Assembly: GCF_003369915.1 (NCBI RefSeq)
Contig: NC_046675.1
Location: 27,094,001-27,158,000 of the forward strand
Direction: 5' to 3'
DNA length: 64,000 nucleotides
Source: Drosophila miranda
Lineage: Eukaryota > Arthropoda > Insecta > Diptera > Drosophilidae
Below are positions 1 to 12,071 of the stretch, one piece after another. The position numbers were made by a program, and so were the translations under genes. The number at the start of each line of letters is the position of its first letter. Position 1 is the stretch's first letter. The notes below the pieces were generated by a model. That model did no database searches, was not told the DNA's origin, and saw nothing but the letters and a program-made list of their open reading frames with translations.

Positions 1-861
1 GTCGGCCGCTCTCTGGCGGCCAATGAGATGCTGTCCAAATTGGCACGGACTGCACCCTACTATAAGCGGAACAGACCTCACATCTGCTCTTTCTGGGTAA
101 AGGGTGAGTGCAAGCGTGGCGAGGAGTGTCCATACCGTCACGACAAGCCGAACGAGCCCGACGACCCACTCTGCGAACAAAACATTAAAGATCGCTACTA
201 TGGACGCAACGATCCAGTGGCCGAAAAGATCATGAAGCGAGCAGCCTCGCTGCCAACGCTCGAGCCTCCAGAGGACCGCAACATAACTACCCTGTATGTA
301 GGCAATCTTCCTGAGGAAATCACAGAGCCGGAACTGCGCGACCAGTTTTACCAGTACGGCGAGATTCGGTCGATTGCACTGGTGCCGCGACAGCAATGCG
401 CCTTCGTGCAGTACACCAAACGAAGTGCCGCCGAGCTGGCAGCTGAGCGCTCCTTCAACAAGCTGGTGATCCATGGCCGCAAGGTAAGCATAAAGTGGGC
501 CCACTCCCAGGCCAAGCAAGGAACTGCGGCCAAGACGGAAAGACGCTTTGAGGTGGCAGGCATTCCGCCACCCAGCGCCAAGCCAAATGACTACTTTAAT
601 CTGCGACAGGAGCAGATAAATGTCATGCCGGCTGGCATGAAGCTCCATCAGTTACCCTCAAACTTGGTGCCGGCCTCCGCGTACCAGATGTACGGACAAC
701 CAACCTATGCGGCGCCCTACAGCAACACAAACAGCGGCACAAGCGCAACGGCCACATCTACCTCTGGTGTGAATCTCGACTCGATCTCGATTCCTCCGCC
801 ACCAGGTCAAGTACCCTATCCCAGTCAGGATGCCACCCGCATGGGCGCCCTGAATAAATAA
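1..861 (+). CDS. RBM22-type pre-mRNA splicing factor, 3' part (5' end outside window)
   Basis: RBM22 (yeast Cwc2/Ecm2 family) binds U6 snRNA and the intron near the catalytic centre of the activated spliceosome in the nucleus. The frame is open from base 1, so the gene begins before the window; the ATG at 28 is internal. The visible part starts with the family's conserved [19 protein letters not shown] stretch, then a CCCH zinc finger (C-x8-C-x5-C-x3-H in [19 protein letters not shown]). An RRM follows, with RNP2 LYVGNL and RNP1-like CAFVQY. The low-complexity tail ends in [12 protein letters not shown], matching the C-terminal signature of animal RBM22. Only the usual N-terminal ~120-150 residues are missing. 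An AATAAA overlaps the stop codon and another lies near 912. I infer it is the orthologue of D. melanogaster CG14641, from family identity and neighbours; the exact CG number is from memory. Confidence 0.93.
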   Translation, partial: VGRSLAANEMLSKLARTAPYYKRNRPHICSFWVKGECKRGEECPYRHDKPNEPDDPLCEQNIKDRYYGRNDPVAEKIMKRAASLPTLEPPEDRNITTLYVGNLPEEITEPELRDQFYQYGEIRSIALVPRQQCAFVQYTKRSAAELAAERSFNKLVIHGRKVSIKWAHSQAKQGTAAKTERRFEVAGIPPPSAKPNDYFNLRQEQINVMPAGMKLHQLPSNLVPASAYQMYGQPTYAAPYSNTNSGTSATATSTSGVNLDSISIPPPPGQVPYPSQDATRMGALNK

Positions 862-1988
862 TATTTATTAATGACGACTGCAATTTTGTATAAAAACTGG
901 AATACTTTTGAAATAAAGTCAAGGAAAACCTCCTGTCGGGTCAAGCAGCTTAAATATTGTAAATTATTGCCAGTGGTGCGGCCCAAAGGAAATGCATTTT
1001 GTTGTTGTCATTTCCAATGCCCCCACTGTAAAGATCATTTGCTACCGCATATGCACATGCAGCGGAATTCTTTCGTCTCTTTATATCGCAATCTCTCGTA
1101 CTCGGCTTAACAGCGGCCTTTTTTGCTCATCCAAATTAGCAAAACATTTTTTTTTAAATTGGAACGTTTAAAGACGTTTACAGAGGCATGTGCCTGCAGC
1201 GTTCCCAAGTCCGGGTGCGCCCATAACGTATGTATAACGCCCATCACAAGCAAGCTTGTTTTAAAATTTTGCCACGACTTCTTCCGTCCGACAAAAGACG
1301 AAAATCTGCGACATCCTCAATTTTAAAGATACGAGAAAACCAAACCGAATTCCCACACCCAGACTGTATAATCCGAATCAGATCGGATCATTATTATAGC
1401 CAGAAGGAGCAAATTAAACTGCACTAGCTACGATCCTTCGATCCCCTGTTGGCTCCTTACTTCAACTTGTGTTCTCTTGAGAGATAATTCTCCCCATTCT
1501 TCTAATGAATTGGTCGATGACATTCCTGTAATGACTACTTTTGTTTCTGTCCGGGATCCGCACGTAACTAGTTTCGCTTTTGGTGTAGCTTCAGCCACTT
1601 GATAATAAAAGTAATACATACGAATGTATTCCATATTGCATATTTATTATTATTTAAATTTTAAAAATATCAGCAGCCCTGGTAGGCAGTTGTGAAGCGC
1701 AAGGTAGATTTATATATAGGTACAATAAATCAAGAACAAAATAATATAACAAAATAAACCAGGCGAATCTATCCAAGGGTAAATCATTAAATAATGGCTG
1801 ATTTTTGATTTAATAAGGCTCTTCAAACAAAGAATCACGTTATTTATGTCACGATTTATCTACATTTGCAACACATTGTAAAGATCTCGGCGTTCGCCCA
1901 GAAACGCGTGCACTGTGGTCCAATTTAAATACTTGCCTGCCAGATTTTCCTCGCGCTTTCTTGAACACGTTGATAATAAACTGCCGTC
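862..1988. other. Intergenic region between RBM22 and deaminase, with repeat relic
   Basis: No convincing gene. It holds the RBM22 3' UTR, an old dispersed-repeat fragment around 1249-1435 (listed separately) and the short 5' region of the downstream deaminase gene. A TTTAAATA at about 1923-1930 could serve as a TATA-like element, but this is weak. Several short open frames have no recognisable domain. Confidence 0.6.
1249..1435 (-). repeat. Relic of dispersed repeat, same family as 58.8-62.4 kb
   Basis: The stretch GAATCAGATCGGATCAT followed by CCAGAAGGAGCAA, and the preceding TTTTGCCACG and CGAAAATCTGCGACATCC, align closely with 62085-62255. In reverse complement they align with 58770-59120. 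This is a diverged partial copy. Confidence 0.7.
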
Positions 1989-3711
1989 ATGAGAATTTAC
2001 CGTGGAGCGATTGTGCATACCAAGTCTTTTGATGAGTTTGAGTCTTTCGAAAATGGATTCTTGGCCGTGGCTGAGGATGGAAAGGTATGGTTATATGAGA
2101 GATATGATATAAAAAGTTCGAGCTAAGAAGTGTTTGGTGTTCCTCAGATTATCGGAGTGGGCAACGACTACGACTCTTGGCTGTCCAGCAACAAGTTTAG
2201 CCCCGCGGAGCTGGCCGAGGTGCGTCTGTCGGAGAACCAGTTTTTGATGCCAGGATTTGTAGACTGCCACATACACGCTCCGCAATACGCGCAGTATGGC
2301 CTGGGACTGGACATGCCACTGCTGGACTGGCTCAACACGTACACCTTCCCTCTGGAGGCGAAGTTTTCCGATCAGAGCTACGCCCTTAAAGTCTACAAGA
2401 GCGTTGTCGTAAGCATCAATTAAAATTGCCGCAACCATAGTTTGTGTTGCTTATCAGTTCGGTCGCACACTCCCATTCTCGTATACTGACGATCGCGGTT
2501 TCCCGCTGATCGTTGATTGCCCATCCATCCGACAAACACTTGATTGTAGCGCTTGCAGTGCTGATAATGTGATACTATACCCCCTATAGGAAGCAACGAT
2601 ACGCTGTGGAACCACCCTAGCCTCCTATTTCGCCACGAACAACCTTGAATCCACACTGATACTGGCACGGGAGGCTGTTCGCCAAGGCCAGCGGGCACTG
2701 ATCGGTAAAGTATGCTCCAATTGCAACAGCCCCGACTACTATGTGTGAGTACAGCGTGTAGCCGTCACAGGTATCGATTTGGCCAACTCAAACACCTTAT
2801 TCACAGGGAGACGACGGAGGAGTCGGCAAAGGCGACGGAAACATTCGTTTCGGAGTTGCAGGGCCTCAAAAGCCCCCTTGTGCTTCCCACGATAACGCCG
2901 CGATTTGCACTCAGCTGCAGCAAGGAGCTGTTGAAGGAGTTGGGCGACATTGCCAAGCGTCTGGACGTCCATGTTCAGAGTCATATCAGTGAAAACCTTG
3001 CAGAGGTGGAAGTCGTGAAAGGGATTTTTAAAACTAGTTATGCCGGGGCCTACGACGAGGCTGGCCTACTAACCAAAAAGGTAAGTTGACGGCGAGACTG
3101 TAGCTTGGATTACTGTCGTCTACTATTTCATCTTTATGACGGTACTACAGACGGTAATGGCGCACGGTGTACACCTCGAGGACGAGGAAATTGCACTCCT
3201 GAAGCAACGCGCCACATCAATTGCTCATTGCCCCGCATCGAATACGATGTTAAACTCCGGGCTGTGCGACGTCCAGCGCCTAATCAGCGCCGGCGTAACT
3301 GTCGGACTGGGAACAGACGTGTCGGGTGGGAACTCTGTTTCCATCCAGGATGCCTTGCTTCGCGCCTTGGATGTGTCCAAGCACTTGGAGTTTTTCAAGA
3401 AGCAAAACATTCGCGGCACGGGCGAAGCCAAAAATCCCGACCCGAAGTATGTTCAACTGAAGTACAAGCAAGCATTCTACCTGGCCACACTTGGTGGCGC
3501 CAAGGCCCTCTCTCTTGACCACCTGACTGGTAACTTTATGCTGGGGAAGGAATTTGATGCCCTGCTGGTGGATGTCAGCGTCGTAGAGGAGCCAGTGCGT
3601 CCGCTCAATGTCAATGAGCTCGTCGAGAAATTCATTTACACTGGCAACGATCGCAATATAGTAGAGGTCTTCGTGGCCGGTAAACGGGTAAAAAAACCCG
3701 AGTCAAATTAG
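1989..3711 (+). CDS. DhpD: Dihydropterin/guanine deaminase (amidohydrolase), five exons
   Basis: Zinc-dependent amidohydrolase that removes the amino group from 7,8-dihydropterin and, as a family member, guanine; it acts in cytosolic pteridine and purine metabolism. Exons: 1989-2084, 2148-2408, 2590-2744, 2807-3080, 3151-3711. All junctions are GT-AG and phases join (0,0,2,0), giving 448 aa, the normal length for guanine deaminases. Metal and active-site motifs are intact: HxH in FVDCHIHAPQ, the His in VQSHISENLAEV, HCPASN, and the zinc Asp in GLGTDVSGG. The start MRIYRGAIVHT is the usual N-terminus of the family. The gene converges on auxilin, with 737 bp between the two stop codons. The symbol (CG18143 in D. 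melanogaster) rests on family plus synteny; guanine deaminase is the alternative label. Confidence 0.92.
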
Positions 3712-4448
3712 GGAAATCGGAATGTAACAGTTGCATTTCACAAGGAAACGAATATAGAGAATTTATTATCTTGAGGACAAATCGTAAATGCTGAAACGAA
3801 AATTCGCTTCTAAATAACATAATCTATATATATATATATGTATATATATATATGTACACTTGGAGGATTGCCATGAATCCATGTCAACACTAACTTTTTC
3901 AAATACAGCTTGTACATTTCAGAAAATTTTATATGTACATATGTAACTTCTTAACATCTCAGAATACAATCGGATAGGATATAGTATGTAGGCGCATGTA
4001 TTGTAATCACATATTGGCTAAAGGGGCTACACGGACAGTCAGTAATCACCTAAGTGTTCGATTTTTGAAGCGAGAATATTTTCAGGGGAATATATAAGTA
4101 CATACGTGTATGTACATACGTTCTAGGAGAGAATTCAAATTAGGGCTTGGCTTCAATTTACCTAGAATCAGCATGGAGCTTGGGGTGTTTGGGGAATGTA
4201 TAGGCATGGCATGGCTTGATTGGTATACAAATTAAGTAAATTGTCCATAAATAGTTAAACATTTCATAGGGGGCTCGTTTGGGCTAGCTAAAATGCCTAC
4301 GCCTTCGACGGCATAGGCAAATACTCGTACTCTCACTTTACATACTTAGGCTTACACTCTAAAATGGCTTTACACTATTTTCAGCTATTGGTAGCATAAT
4401 TATAACTAAGCTAAAAAGATCGGCATATCTATAGATCTGGGATGCGTT
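3712..4448. other. Convergent intergenic region (deaminase and auxilin 3' UTRs)
   Basis: AT-rich spacer between two convergent stop codons. It contains a TA/TATATG simple repeat at about 3822-3855 and several ATGTACATA-type words. A TTTATT near 3767 could be the auxilin poly(A) signal on the minus strand. No open frame of note. Confidence 0.6.
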
Positions 4449-7400
4449 TTACGCATTGAACATATTCTGCTGCGTGGCATCGTTTTCAAAATCTGTCCAC
4501 GCATTGTTCAGTTCCATAAAAATGAGCTTGGCAATCTCCTCGTTCTCTGTGCCATTATGCTGAAAGATTCGCATGTTGCAGAGTACATTTATAATTCTTT
4601 TTGGCCAATTTCAGCACTCACCTTGTCAGGATGCACGGCCAAACAAGCACGACGATAGGCCTTCTTCACCTCGGCAGGTGTCACCATGGTAGACATTTCA
4701 CACCGCTGCCATTTGGCGTTCTCCCACAGCACCGAATGCATAGAGCTGAGAAGAGCTCGAATGTTGTTCTTTTTACCATCAGTCTGTAAGCATTTTAAGT
4801 ATTTACATAGTGACTATGACCATTGGTATGCATTGCATTTGACCTTACCCATTCCATTATGCGAACTTTCTTGGGGTCCATGTCCTTGACGAGCTCTTCT
4901 TTGCGCATTTCATTGATGGACCGTGGACCGTGACTCATTTTGCTGCCAAACGAGTATCCCTGCTGACCCAGGATGTCTGCAAAAATATCAGAGCCCTTAA
5001 CCCCTCCACCTGTCGCCTGCTGGGGTCCTTTTGGTGAATCGAAGTGTGCGCGACTATAGTCCGCACGTCCTTGAGCAGGTGTGGTCTGCTGTGGCGGAGG
5101 AGTCTTTACAAATGTGGGCTGTGGCTGTGGCGGCGTCTTCACAAATGCTGGTTGCGGTTGCGGCTGGGTCTGGGGCTGGGGCTGGGCTTGCTGCTGGGAT
5201 TGGGCCAAAGGCTTGTGCGTGGGGCTCGAGAACTGCGTCGGCTGGGGACTGCTGCCCACCGGCGATTGTCCACTTAGTGTACGCGGATTGAAGTTTATGT
5301 TGAGACCCGAAGCTAGGTTAGCAATGTCCGCAAAGGGGTCTGAAGGCTTTTGGGACTGTGTGGGCGACGGATTCTTTCTGGCAGGAGCTGGTTGGCTTGT
5401 AAAAGTCGGAACAGATCCCACAAAGGGTGGAAGTCCTGCACTAGTCGAGGGCTTTAGGCTAGGAGTACTGTTTTGGTCTGCTGCGCCGAAGATATCGAAC
5501 AGGTCAGCGTTGATTTTTGGCAGTTGGGCCTGCGGCGGTGGAGGAAGTATGTCTGGTACTGAAGCCGACCCAATGCCAGTAGAGTCATCATCGCCGAAGG
5601 CCCCCAGCAGGTCAAAGCTGGCATCAGTGCTGGGCATGGCGCTTGCTAGGGGATCTGCTGCTGGTGCGTCACTCGGCTGCTGGTTTAGATTAAGCAAATC
5701 GATGGGCGGCGAGGGCTCCGGCACAGCAGCGGGAGTATCATGAGCTATTTCGGTGACGTCGGGCAATACAAGCGGAGAGCTGGACCGCTCTGGTTTCCTC
5801 GCCGGTGGCGGCAACGGACGCGTGGTTGGCTTTGTCACTAAAATGAAGCCATGTTGTAGAAGGTATTCCAGGACGGTCAGTCCAGACCGATTGATCAAGC
5901 TTACCGAAATTGTCCAGCATCTCGGCATATTCCAGGTCTGAACTGAACAAGGTGTGCGCCGATCGTTTTGGTTTGGCTGGTATCCATGGGGGCTTATGGC
6001 TGGGCGGGCTCTCCGACTCTGTCACAGCCAGCGATAGCGAGACGCAAAAGTTCGGCGTCACCTGCTCAGGATCTGGCAAATCGTCAAGGTCGTGACTCCT
6101 GAACGTTATCAAGGTCTCCGGCTCGGGAATGAATCCCGTGTGGATTTGAAACTGACAGATCTTCAGGCCCTGGGGCCGCACCATCCCCTTTAGTGCATTC
6201 CGAGCGTGGTATAATACTATTGTCACTTCGCCGCATACGGTCAGATTAATGGGCACCACAATTTTTCCAGGGCCGGCCAGGTGCAGACTGCAGAAGATAC
6301 AAAATGTAAGCTTCGTCACTTCGTCAATGTGACTGGCTCTCTCGCTGCCTTACCGCATCTTGTCGTATTCCTGCAGTGTGCTGAGCAACATCTTCTCGTT
6401 GCAGTAGATCTCCATGTAGATTCGGCAGCCGTCCCGTGCCTTGGTCATTCGTGGAACGGGCTGGCAGGTGAGCGCCACCAGATTGGTGTTCTTGTAGTGA
6501 GGCAGAAGTGGAGTCGGGCGTAGGATGTCGCCAAAGTAATACAGAAAACGAAATTCCGAAGGACGCAGATTGATGGTGTGTCGCTTGACCGCAAACACCT
6601 GCACAGCGTCCTCTGGCTCGTGAAGAAGGTCCGCATACATGAGCAGTGCACAGATCACGGTGGCAGCTGTGCATCCTCCCGAGTCGCCAGTTTGCACGAC
6701 CACAACCGACTTTGGATCTGCGTTGAGGAAGTTGTAAATGTCCGCGGACACAGTAAACAGACCCTACAGGAATGACGGAATAGAGAGGCAAGAGCATGTA
6801 CTCGTCGCAAAAATAGCAATGATTTAAAAAGCTAATTGTTTTACACACCTGCAGGTTGGGAGCATGTGCCTGGGGGCAACCATATACGAAGCCTGCTTCC
6901 ACCGTTCGCACAGGGGGTGGGAGTCTCGGAACAGTGCGCTGTCCAAAGTTGTAAATACTAATCTTCTGAGGGGCGAAGCGGCTCTCAAGGGATAGGCGGA
7001 CGTCTTCGATGTTGTTCGTCTTGTAGGCCGACTCGAAGCCATCCGATGGGCAGGGCATGACCAGAATCCTCGATGTAATGTGGCTGATATCGAGATCATT
7101 ACGTGCTATGGACTGCTGCATTGTCTGCATGACCTTTGTGGAGGTGTCTTTTAGGTTCTTGAACAGCGTTCCAGCTCCTCCGCGAAGCGATGACAGCAAA
7201 CTTCCTTGTCCATTGATTGAAGCAGTCGCGGCTGCGACGGGCGCAACTTGCGCTGCAGCGGCAGGCGGTGCAACGGAGTACAATTCTGATTGTGTGGGTG
7301 TATTTCGTGCCGGACTTTCGGACGGCGATGAGGTGATTGGGATCCCCCGCAGGTCTAGGGGCCCTTTCAGGGACCAGTTGTTTGTCTCCGCTATGGCCGC

Positions 7401-9128
7401 CAGACGCTCGAGTACCATGGAGATGTCCAGACGCTCAACGGGATTGACTTTGAAGCAGCCTTTGATGATATCACGGAAGCACTGATATCGTGGCTCGGGC
7501 GGCAGTATGTAGTTGGCATTAATGATGCGCAGTTTGCCCCCATCCTCGTACGGGTGTCTTCGATAGCACAGGAAGTAGAGAATGCATCCCAGGGCCCAGA
7601 CATCTGCCTTGGTGCCTATCGGATTGTTCGACCAGGTGTCCAGCATTTCGGGTGCGCGGTACATTGGCGTCGTCACAGTGTTCAGCTGGTCCTCCAGCAT
7701 GTTACGCTGGTGAGCACTCCATTCGAATGTGGGGGAGAGTATTTCTCTGGTTGCAGAGCCAAAGTCGCACAGCTTGATCTGCTTGTCGTTACCGATCAGG
7801 AAGTTTTCGATCTGCAAGCCAAAAAGATAAAGGGGTGGAGATATCAGCGCGGATCGGTTTGCTTACCTTTATGTCCCGGTGGGCAATGGGCGGCTCCTGT
7901 GCGTGCATGCATGCAACGGCCCGTGCCATTTGATAGAAAATTCGCAGCACGACTGGCGGGTCAATGGCCACATTGTCCACCTTGAAACAGTCCACCAGAG
8001 AGCCGCCTGCAAGCAAATCCAACGGAAAATATAAGACAGCAATCCGAGAAATATCAATCCCTTCCCTTACCCTTGCAGAGTTCTGTCAGCAGCAGATACT
8101 GAACGCCTTGCTGGGGCTGCTGTGGTGCCGGGGCTACGTAGCTGGATCCGACGAAGGCCACAATGTTCGCATTGCCCGAGAGCTGCTTGTGGACGTCAAT
8201 TTCGCTGGCGATGGCAGTGCAGGCCTGCTGGTCGGCCCCAATCAAGCGCTTGAGGGCGTATTCGGTGCCAGTTTGCACATCTTGTGCGACATACACGAAC
8301 GCGTAGCCGCCTGAAAGTGGGGAGAGGAGAGCCGTGCGGGTGAGGAAGTTGATAACACAGCTCTGATAATAAGGCATTTTAATTTCATTTACAGTGAACA
8401 CGCTCTGCGATGAACACTGACCCCGCGTCGTGTGTCTAGCCAAAAGGGGAGGGATCAAGCCTACATACTACTTACTTACTTCCTTTTCCAAGTTCTATAT
8501 CTACTAAACGTTCTGCCGCTCTAAATGCTGGTGAGAAATGCTCTTATATAAGAGAGCCGCGCAGACAACTTTGGCTTGTGATCGCAAGTCTGTGCTTGAG
8601 TGATTCATAGGTCAGGGAACGTTGAAGGTACGCGAATGAGTACGGAACGAGTAAATGTGAAAAAGCTGCGTCGCAACGCCAGCGCTAGGTGCCAGCGCAA
8701 CGCCTAAAAAAAAGACACGCATTGCCACCGCATTTACGACCCGACAAGGCGACTTTTTCGAGGAAAAGCCAAAATCAGAAAGCGTAAACAAAGAGAACGC
8801 CCCTTGCGTTGCATCGCGCTCATCTGTTGCCTTCAAGCCACCACTCGGAGCGTTGGCTTCACTTCCTATTGATTTTTTGGGGGCTCTCCTTGCTGCATCT
8901 GATCAGCCAGGGGCCAGGGTGACTGTTCCCACTCCTCTTACCTTCGGCTATGACGCACTTGGTGCGCAGCTTGTGGCCCCCAATTTCGACGAGCTGGCCG
9001 ACGTATTCGTTGTCCACTCTGCCACTGTTTGTGGCTGCTGCAGCTCCTCCTGCAGCCCCGTTGGCAGCTGTGTTGCCGTCGCTGGTGTTAAAGTAGCTGA
9101 AGTTCAGCGACTTGAAGAACTCGCCCAT
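4449..9128 (-). CDS. aux: Auxilin / cyclin-G-associated kinase, nine exons
   Basis: Auxilin recruits Hsc70 to strip clathrin from coated vesicles; in flies it is needed for Notch signalling. Exons in coding order: 9128-8942, 8310-8071, 8006-7867, 7811-6849, 6763-6354, 6287-5905, 5837-4849, 4783-4622, 4559-4449. All are GT-AG with matching phases, giving 1194 aa. The N-terminal NAK-family kinase is complete: Lys in YALKRL, catalytic HRDIK, DFG in LCDFGSA, then TPMYRAPE and DVWALGC. Next come the PTEN-like region, where GDSGGCTAAT replaces an active CX5R loop, and a C2 domain. A Pro/Gln-rich clathrin/adaptor region follows, with DLLNL, DLLGAF, DLFDIF and DPF motifs. The C-terminal J domain carries HPDK and ends ENDATQQNMFNA. 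The start MGEFFKSLNF lies directly before the kinase. Confidence 0.95.
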
Positions 9129-9334
9129 TGTGCAGGTGGCTAACGATGGTCGATGGTGCGGACTGTGTGAAACGTATTAACGCGAGTGATTTGTTTTGAA
9201 TTTGTTGTGTCCGATGTCCATTAACAGAATTCGGCGTCTTCCCAGTTCTGTCGGTTGTACGTGTTTGTGGTCTTGGACATAGACATGACGCCACGAAGTA
9301 TTTAATAAATTTTTCTTAAAAAGTTTCTTGGGAT

Positions 9335-9400
9335 CAGTGTGGCCGAGGATTTATCGTTAAAATATACCGTCCGACCATCAGAATTATACCGAAATATACA
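9335..9400 (-). promoter_or_regulatory. Probable auxilin core promoter module (motif 1 + motif 6)
   Basis: About 210-270 bp upstream of the auxilin ATG. Read on the minus strand there are two motif-6-like GGTATAWTT words, one of them GGTATATTTT, and then GGCCACACTG, one base from Ohler motif 1 (YGGTCACACTR, bound by M1BP). Motifs 1 and 6 together mark TATA-less housekeeping promoters in Drosophila, which fits auxilin. The assignment is by motif only. Confidence 0.5.
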
Positions 9401-9465
9401 GTATTATTTTAAAAATAAACCCTAAATATACTGAAGAACTCAACTTCTATTATACATATTCCTTG

Positions 9466-10300
9466 TTTTTGATATTCCGTGGAATATTACTAGCTATATT
9501 GAACATTTAGCCATGCCCACATAATTTTAACCGATTAATGAATCAATTTTTTACTTCACTGGCTTATTTTAAACTCTTGTTTTTGTTGAATTTAGTCTAA
9601 AAAAAGGCTTTGGCGAAGAAGGTCAAATAAAAAAAACTTAATGGGACGTAAGAGAAAAATCGTTACTATTGCTCAATTTTGATATTCCGTTGAATAATGC
9701 TGACTAACTAAAGCATTTAGCTCTCCCCATATGATTTTAGGCCATTGATGAATACATTTTCTACAAGATTGGTTATTTTTAATTACTCCCATTTATTGTA
9801 TTTTGACTACAGCAAGGTTTAAACGAAAAAGGTCAACAACAAATTAACAGAATTTAAACATTATGACCAGTGTGACCGCGGACTTATCGTTAAAATATAC
9901 CGAAATATATACTGATGACAAAAACGAATATAGCCCACTTAAGCCCCCTTTATTTAAATAGTTCAACTACTTGAGGTAAATAGTGGAAAATATTAAAGAC
10001 TGTAAATTCTTCTTGTAGATAGCATGGATGCTATCTTTCCTCTGAATTTAAAAACCCCGAATATCTTTCACCGGAACTGCGCTACTGCAAAGCGAGGAAA
10101 TCGTATTCCTCGATTTTGATATTCGATTTGATATTAATAGCTAGGACTTCCATACCTGAACACTTAATTTTATCCGATTGATAAATCAATTTCCTACAAG
10201 ATATGCTAATTTTAATTACTTCATTACTTACCTTTTTATTGCATTTTTTTCCTTAAATAGGGCTTCAAAAATAAAGTCAAAGCACAAAAACGCAAGTGTT
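9466..10300 (+). repeat. Three diverged direct copies of a ~180 bp segment
   Basis: Copies begin at TTTTGATATTCCG (about 9466), TTTTGATATTCCG (about 9676) and TTTTGATATTCGA (about 10113). They run in parallel through TAATTTTANCCGATTRATRAATCAATTT-like and CTACAAGAT..TTTTAATTACT-like blocks to a final AAGGTCAA / AAAGTCAA word. Copies differ by many substitutions and small gaps, so the array is old. Confidence 0.7.
9868..9910 (-). promoter_or_regulatory. Second promoter-like module (perfect motif 1, motif 6)
   Basis: CAGTGTGACC is a perfect reverse complement of motif 1 (GGTCACACTG). It is followed by CGGACTTATCGTTAAAATA and AAATATACCGAA (motif 6, reverse). It shares most bases with the module at 9335-9400, so it is either a duplicated promoter or part of a repeat. 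No obvious gene starts from it. Confidence 0.4.
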
Positions 10301-12071
10301 TCTGCAATGTTACGTAATTGTTGCTGCTCAACAGGTATCCGCTACGAGTATGGACATCTTTATACCCTATTTCATTCAATTAAAATTCTGCTTTCCAAGC
10401 TTATTTGATTAGATATATATATATATATACAATATATATCTCGAACCCTCGCCAAAATGTAATACATATTTAAATTTATTTGAGTGTTTTTATAAAAACA
10501 AAGTTCTGTGTATGAAAGTATATACATTTATGTATGGATTTACCTTTAAAAATTTAATTTAATAGATTGATGAAATTGATGAAATGTACCATTATGAAAT
10601 CTTTTGATTTCCTCTTGTAATGTTGGCTGTTTGTTAAATTTGTAAGCAGGCAATACAATACTAGCATTTCCGGAACAAACTGGTACTATCATACTTTATC
10701 CCGTTTTATAATATTTCCTAAAATAATAAAAAATGCATGAAATATTCCCTTATATATGTACCAATCAAGCCTAGTAGGAAGTATAATCCGAGAATAAGAC
10801 CCTAAACGGTTCATGCAATGAATGATTCGATCTATAATGCGGAAGGAAGGTATGTATATAGTCTCTAGTGGATCTAATAACAAAGTGTCTATCTATACAA
10901 GCTTTATTTTGAAATAAGCAAATAGTTAAATAGTTTTTGAAAATTGAAATCAAATCATTAAAAATATGTAATCCGAGTGTCAATGAAAATGAACCTTCAT
11001 GGTGACAGAAAATATTCTCTAATCGGTTCTTCTAAAGAGTCGTTGCCGCATGTTTCGACCATGATGGAAGCCTCGATTGCCCGCATTATTGCGTTAGTCG
11101 GAAAATATTACGATTATGCCTGTATATTTAACATTTTTCCAACCACATGTGTCTTTCACCTTCGAACATATGCCACACCAACACCAGCTGCAATAAAATC
11201 CGAAGTTTCCTATATGAAATCTTAAACAGAAATCCACAAATCATTGGGAAAACCAACTCACACTTTACCTTCCATTGCCCTCTTTGATTGCCGTTTGCCG
11301 TTTGCCATGGGACCATGGACCAACACCTTTGATGGATGGCGGCATGTGGAAAGGCGGAATATGACTTGTAAACCTTTTCAGGGCGTTTGCCTGCCCCCCG
11401 CCTGCCGAACTTGCAATAACGCAAACAAATTGTCTTTCTTTGTTTGAGCCGAGTTCGTTACGTTACGTTTGGCCCAATGATAACTGCTGCTGTGTCTCTG
11501 GCTCTGCCTCTGGCAGTGGCTCTGGATGTAACTGCAGCTTAAGGCAGATGGCTGATGGCTGATGGTTGACGGCTGACGGCTGATGTTGCCGCAGGTTTGC
11601 GCAAATTGAGCTGTGCTGTAATTTTGACACACTTTAGAGTGTCAAGTGTGCAATTTTCTGTTACAATCTTGTGCGCTCCACGTAACGCCTTAAGATCGTT
11701 AAAATGCAAATTGTGCCCTGGCTTATCAGCGGGAAAAAGTGCTCAGAGTTCATTAATGGGCCTGCGAGACAACACTATCGATCGACGTGATCTGGCATTG
11801 ACACATTTTCCGGCTATTTTCGATTTGGGCCATGTCGCAGTGTTGTGGCAAAGCTAGCTAATGCAAGTCAATAAATATTTTCCGAGCCATTTAACGGGCG
11901 GGCGAAAACAGCCAGAACACTGGAATAGTGTTCTACTGGGGGCAAACAAAAGAGTCATTCTGTTTGGACAATTGTGCCGTGGAGCACGCGCCCAGAAAAA
12001 CCCATTAAAACACATTCCCACTGGACAAACCCGCCGTTAAGTGGAGCACAGCCTAGAAACAGCCGGACGAC

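Larger units (their letters stand above)
9129..12071. other. AT-rich intergenic region with diverged segmental repeats
   Basis: Auxilin 5' region followed by about 2.5 kb with no supportable gene. It contains the promoter-like modules at 9335-9400 and 9868-9910, three diverged copies of a ~180 bp segment (9466-10300), a TA tract near 10410-10440, and more GC-balanced DNA from about 11240. The latter probably belongs to the upstream region of the DUF4773 gene. Short open frames here show no domain. Confidence 0.55.

Noticed and set aside
5031..5743. Plus-strand open frames of up to 220 codons opposite auxilin exon 7
   Set aside because: They are shadows of the Pro/Gln-rich auxilin coding strand (Gly/Cys/Trp-rich translation), with no domain.
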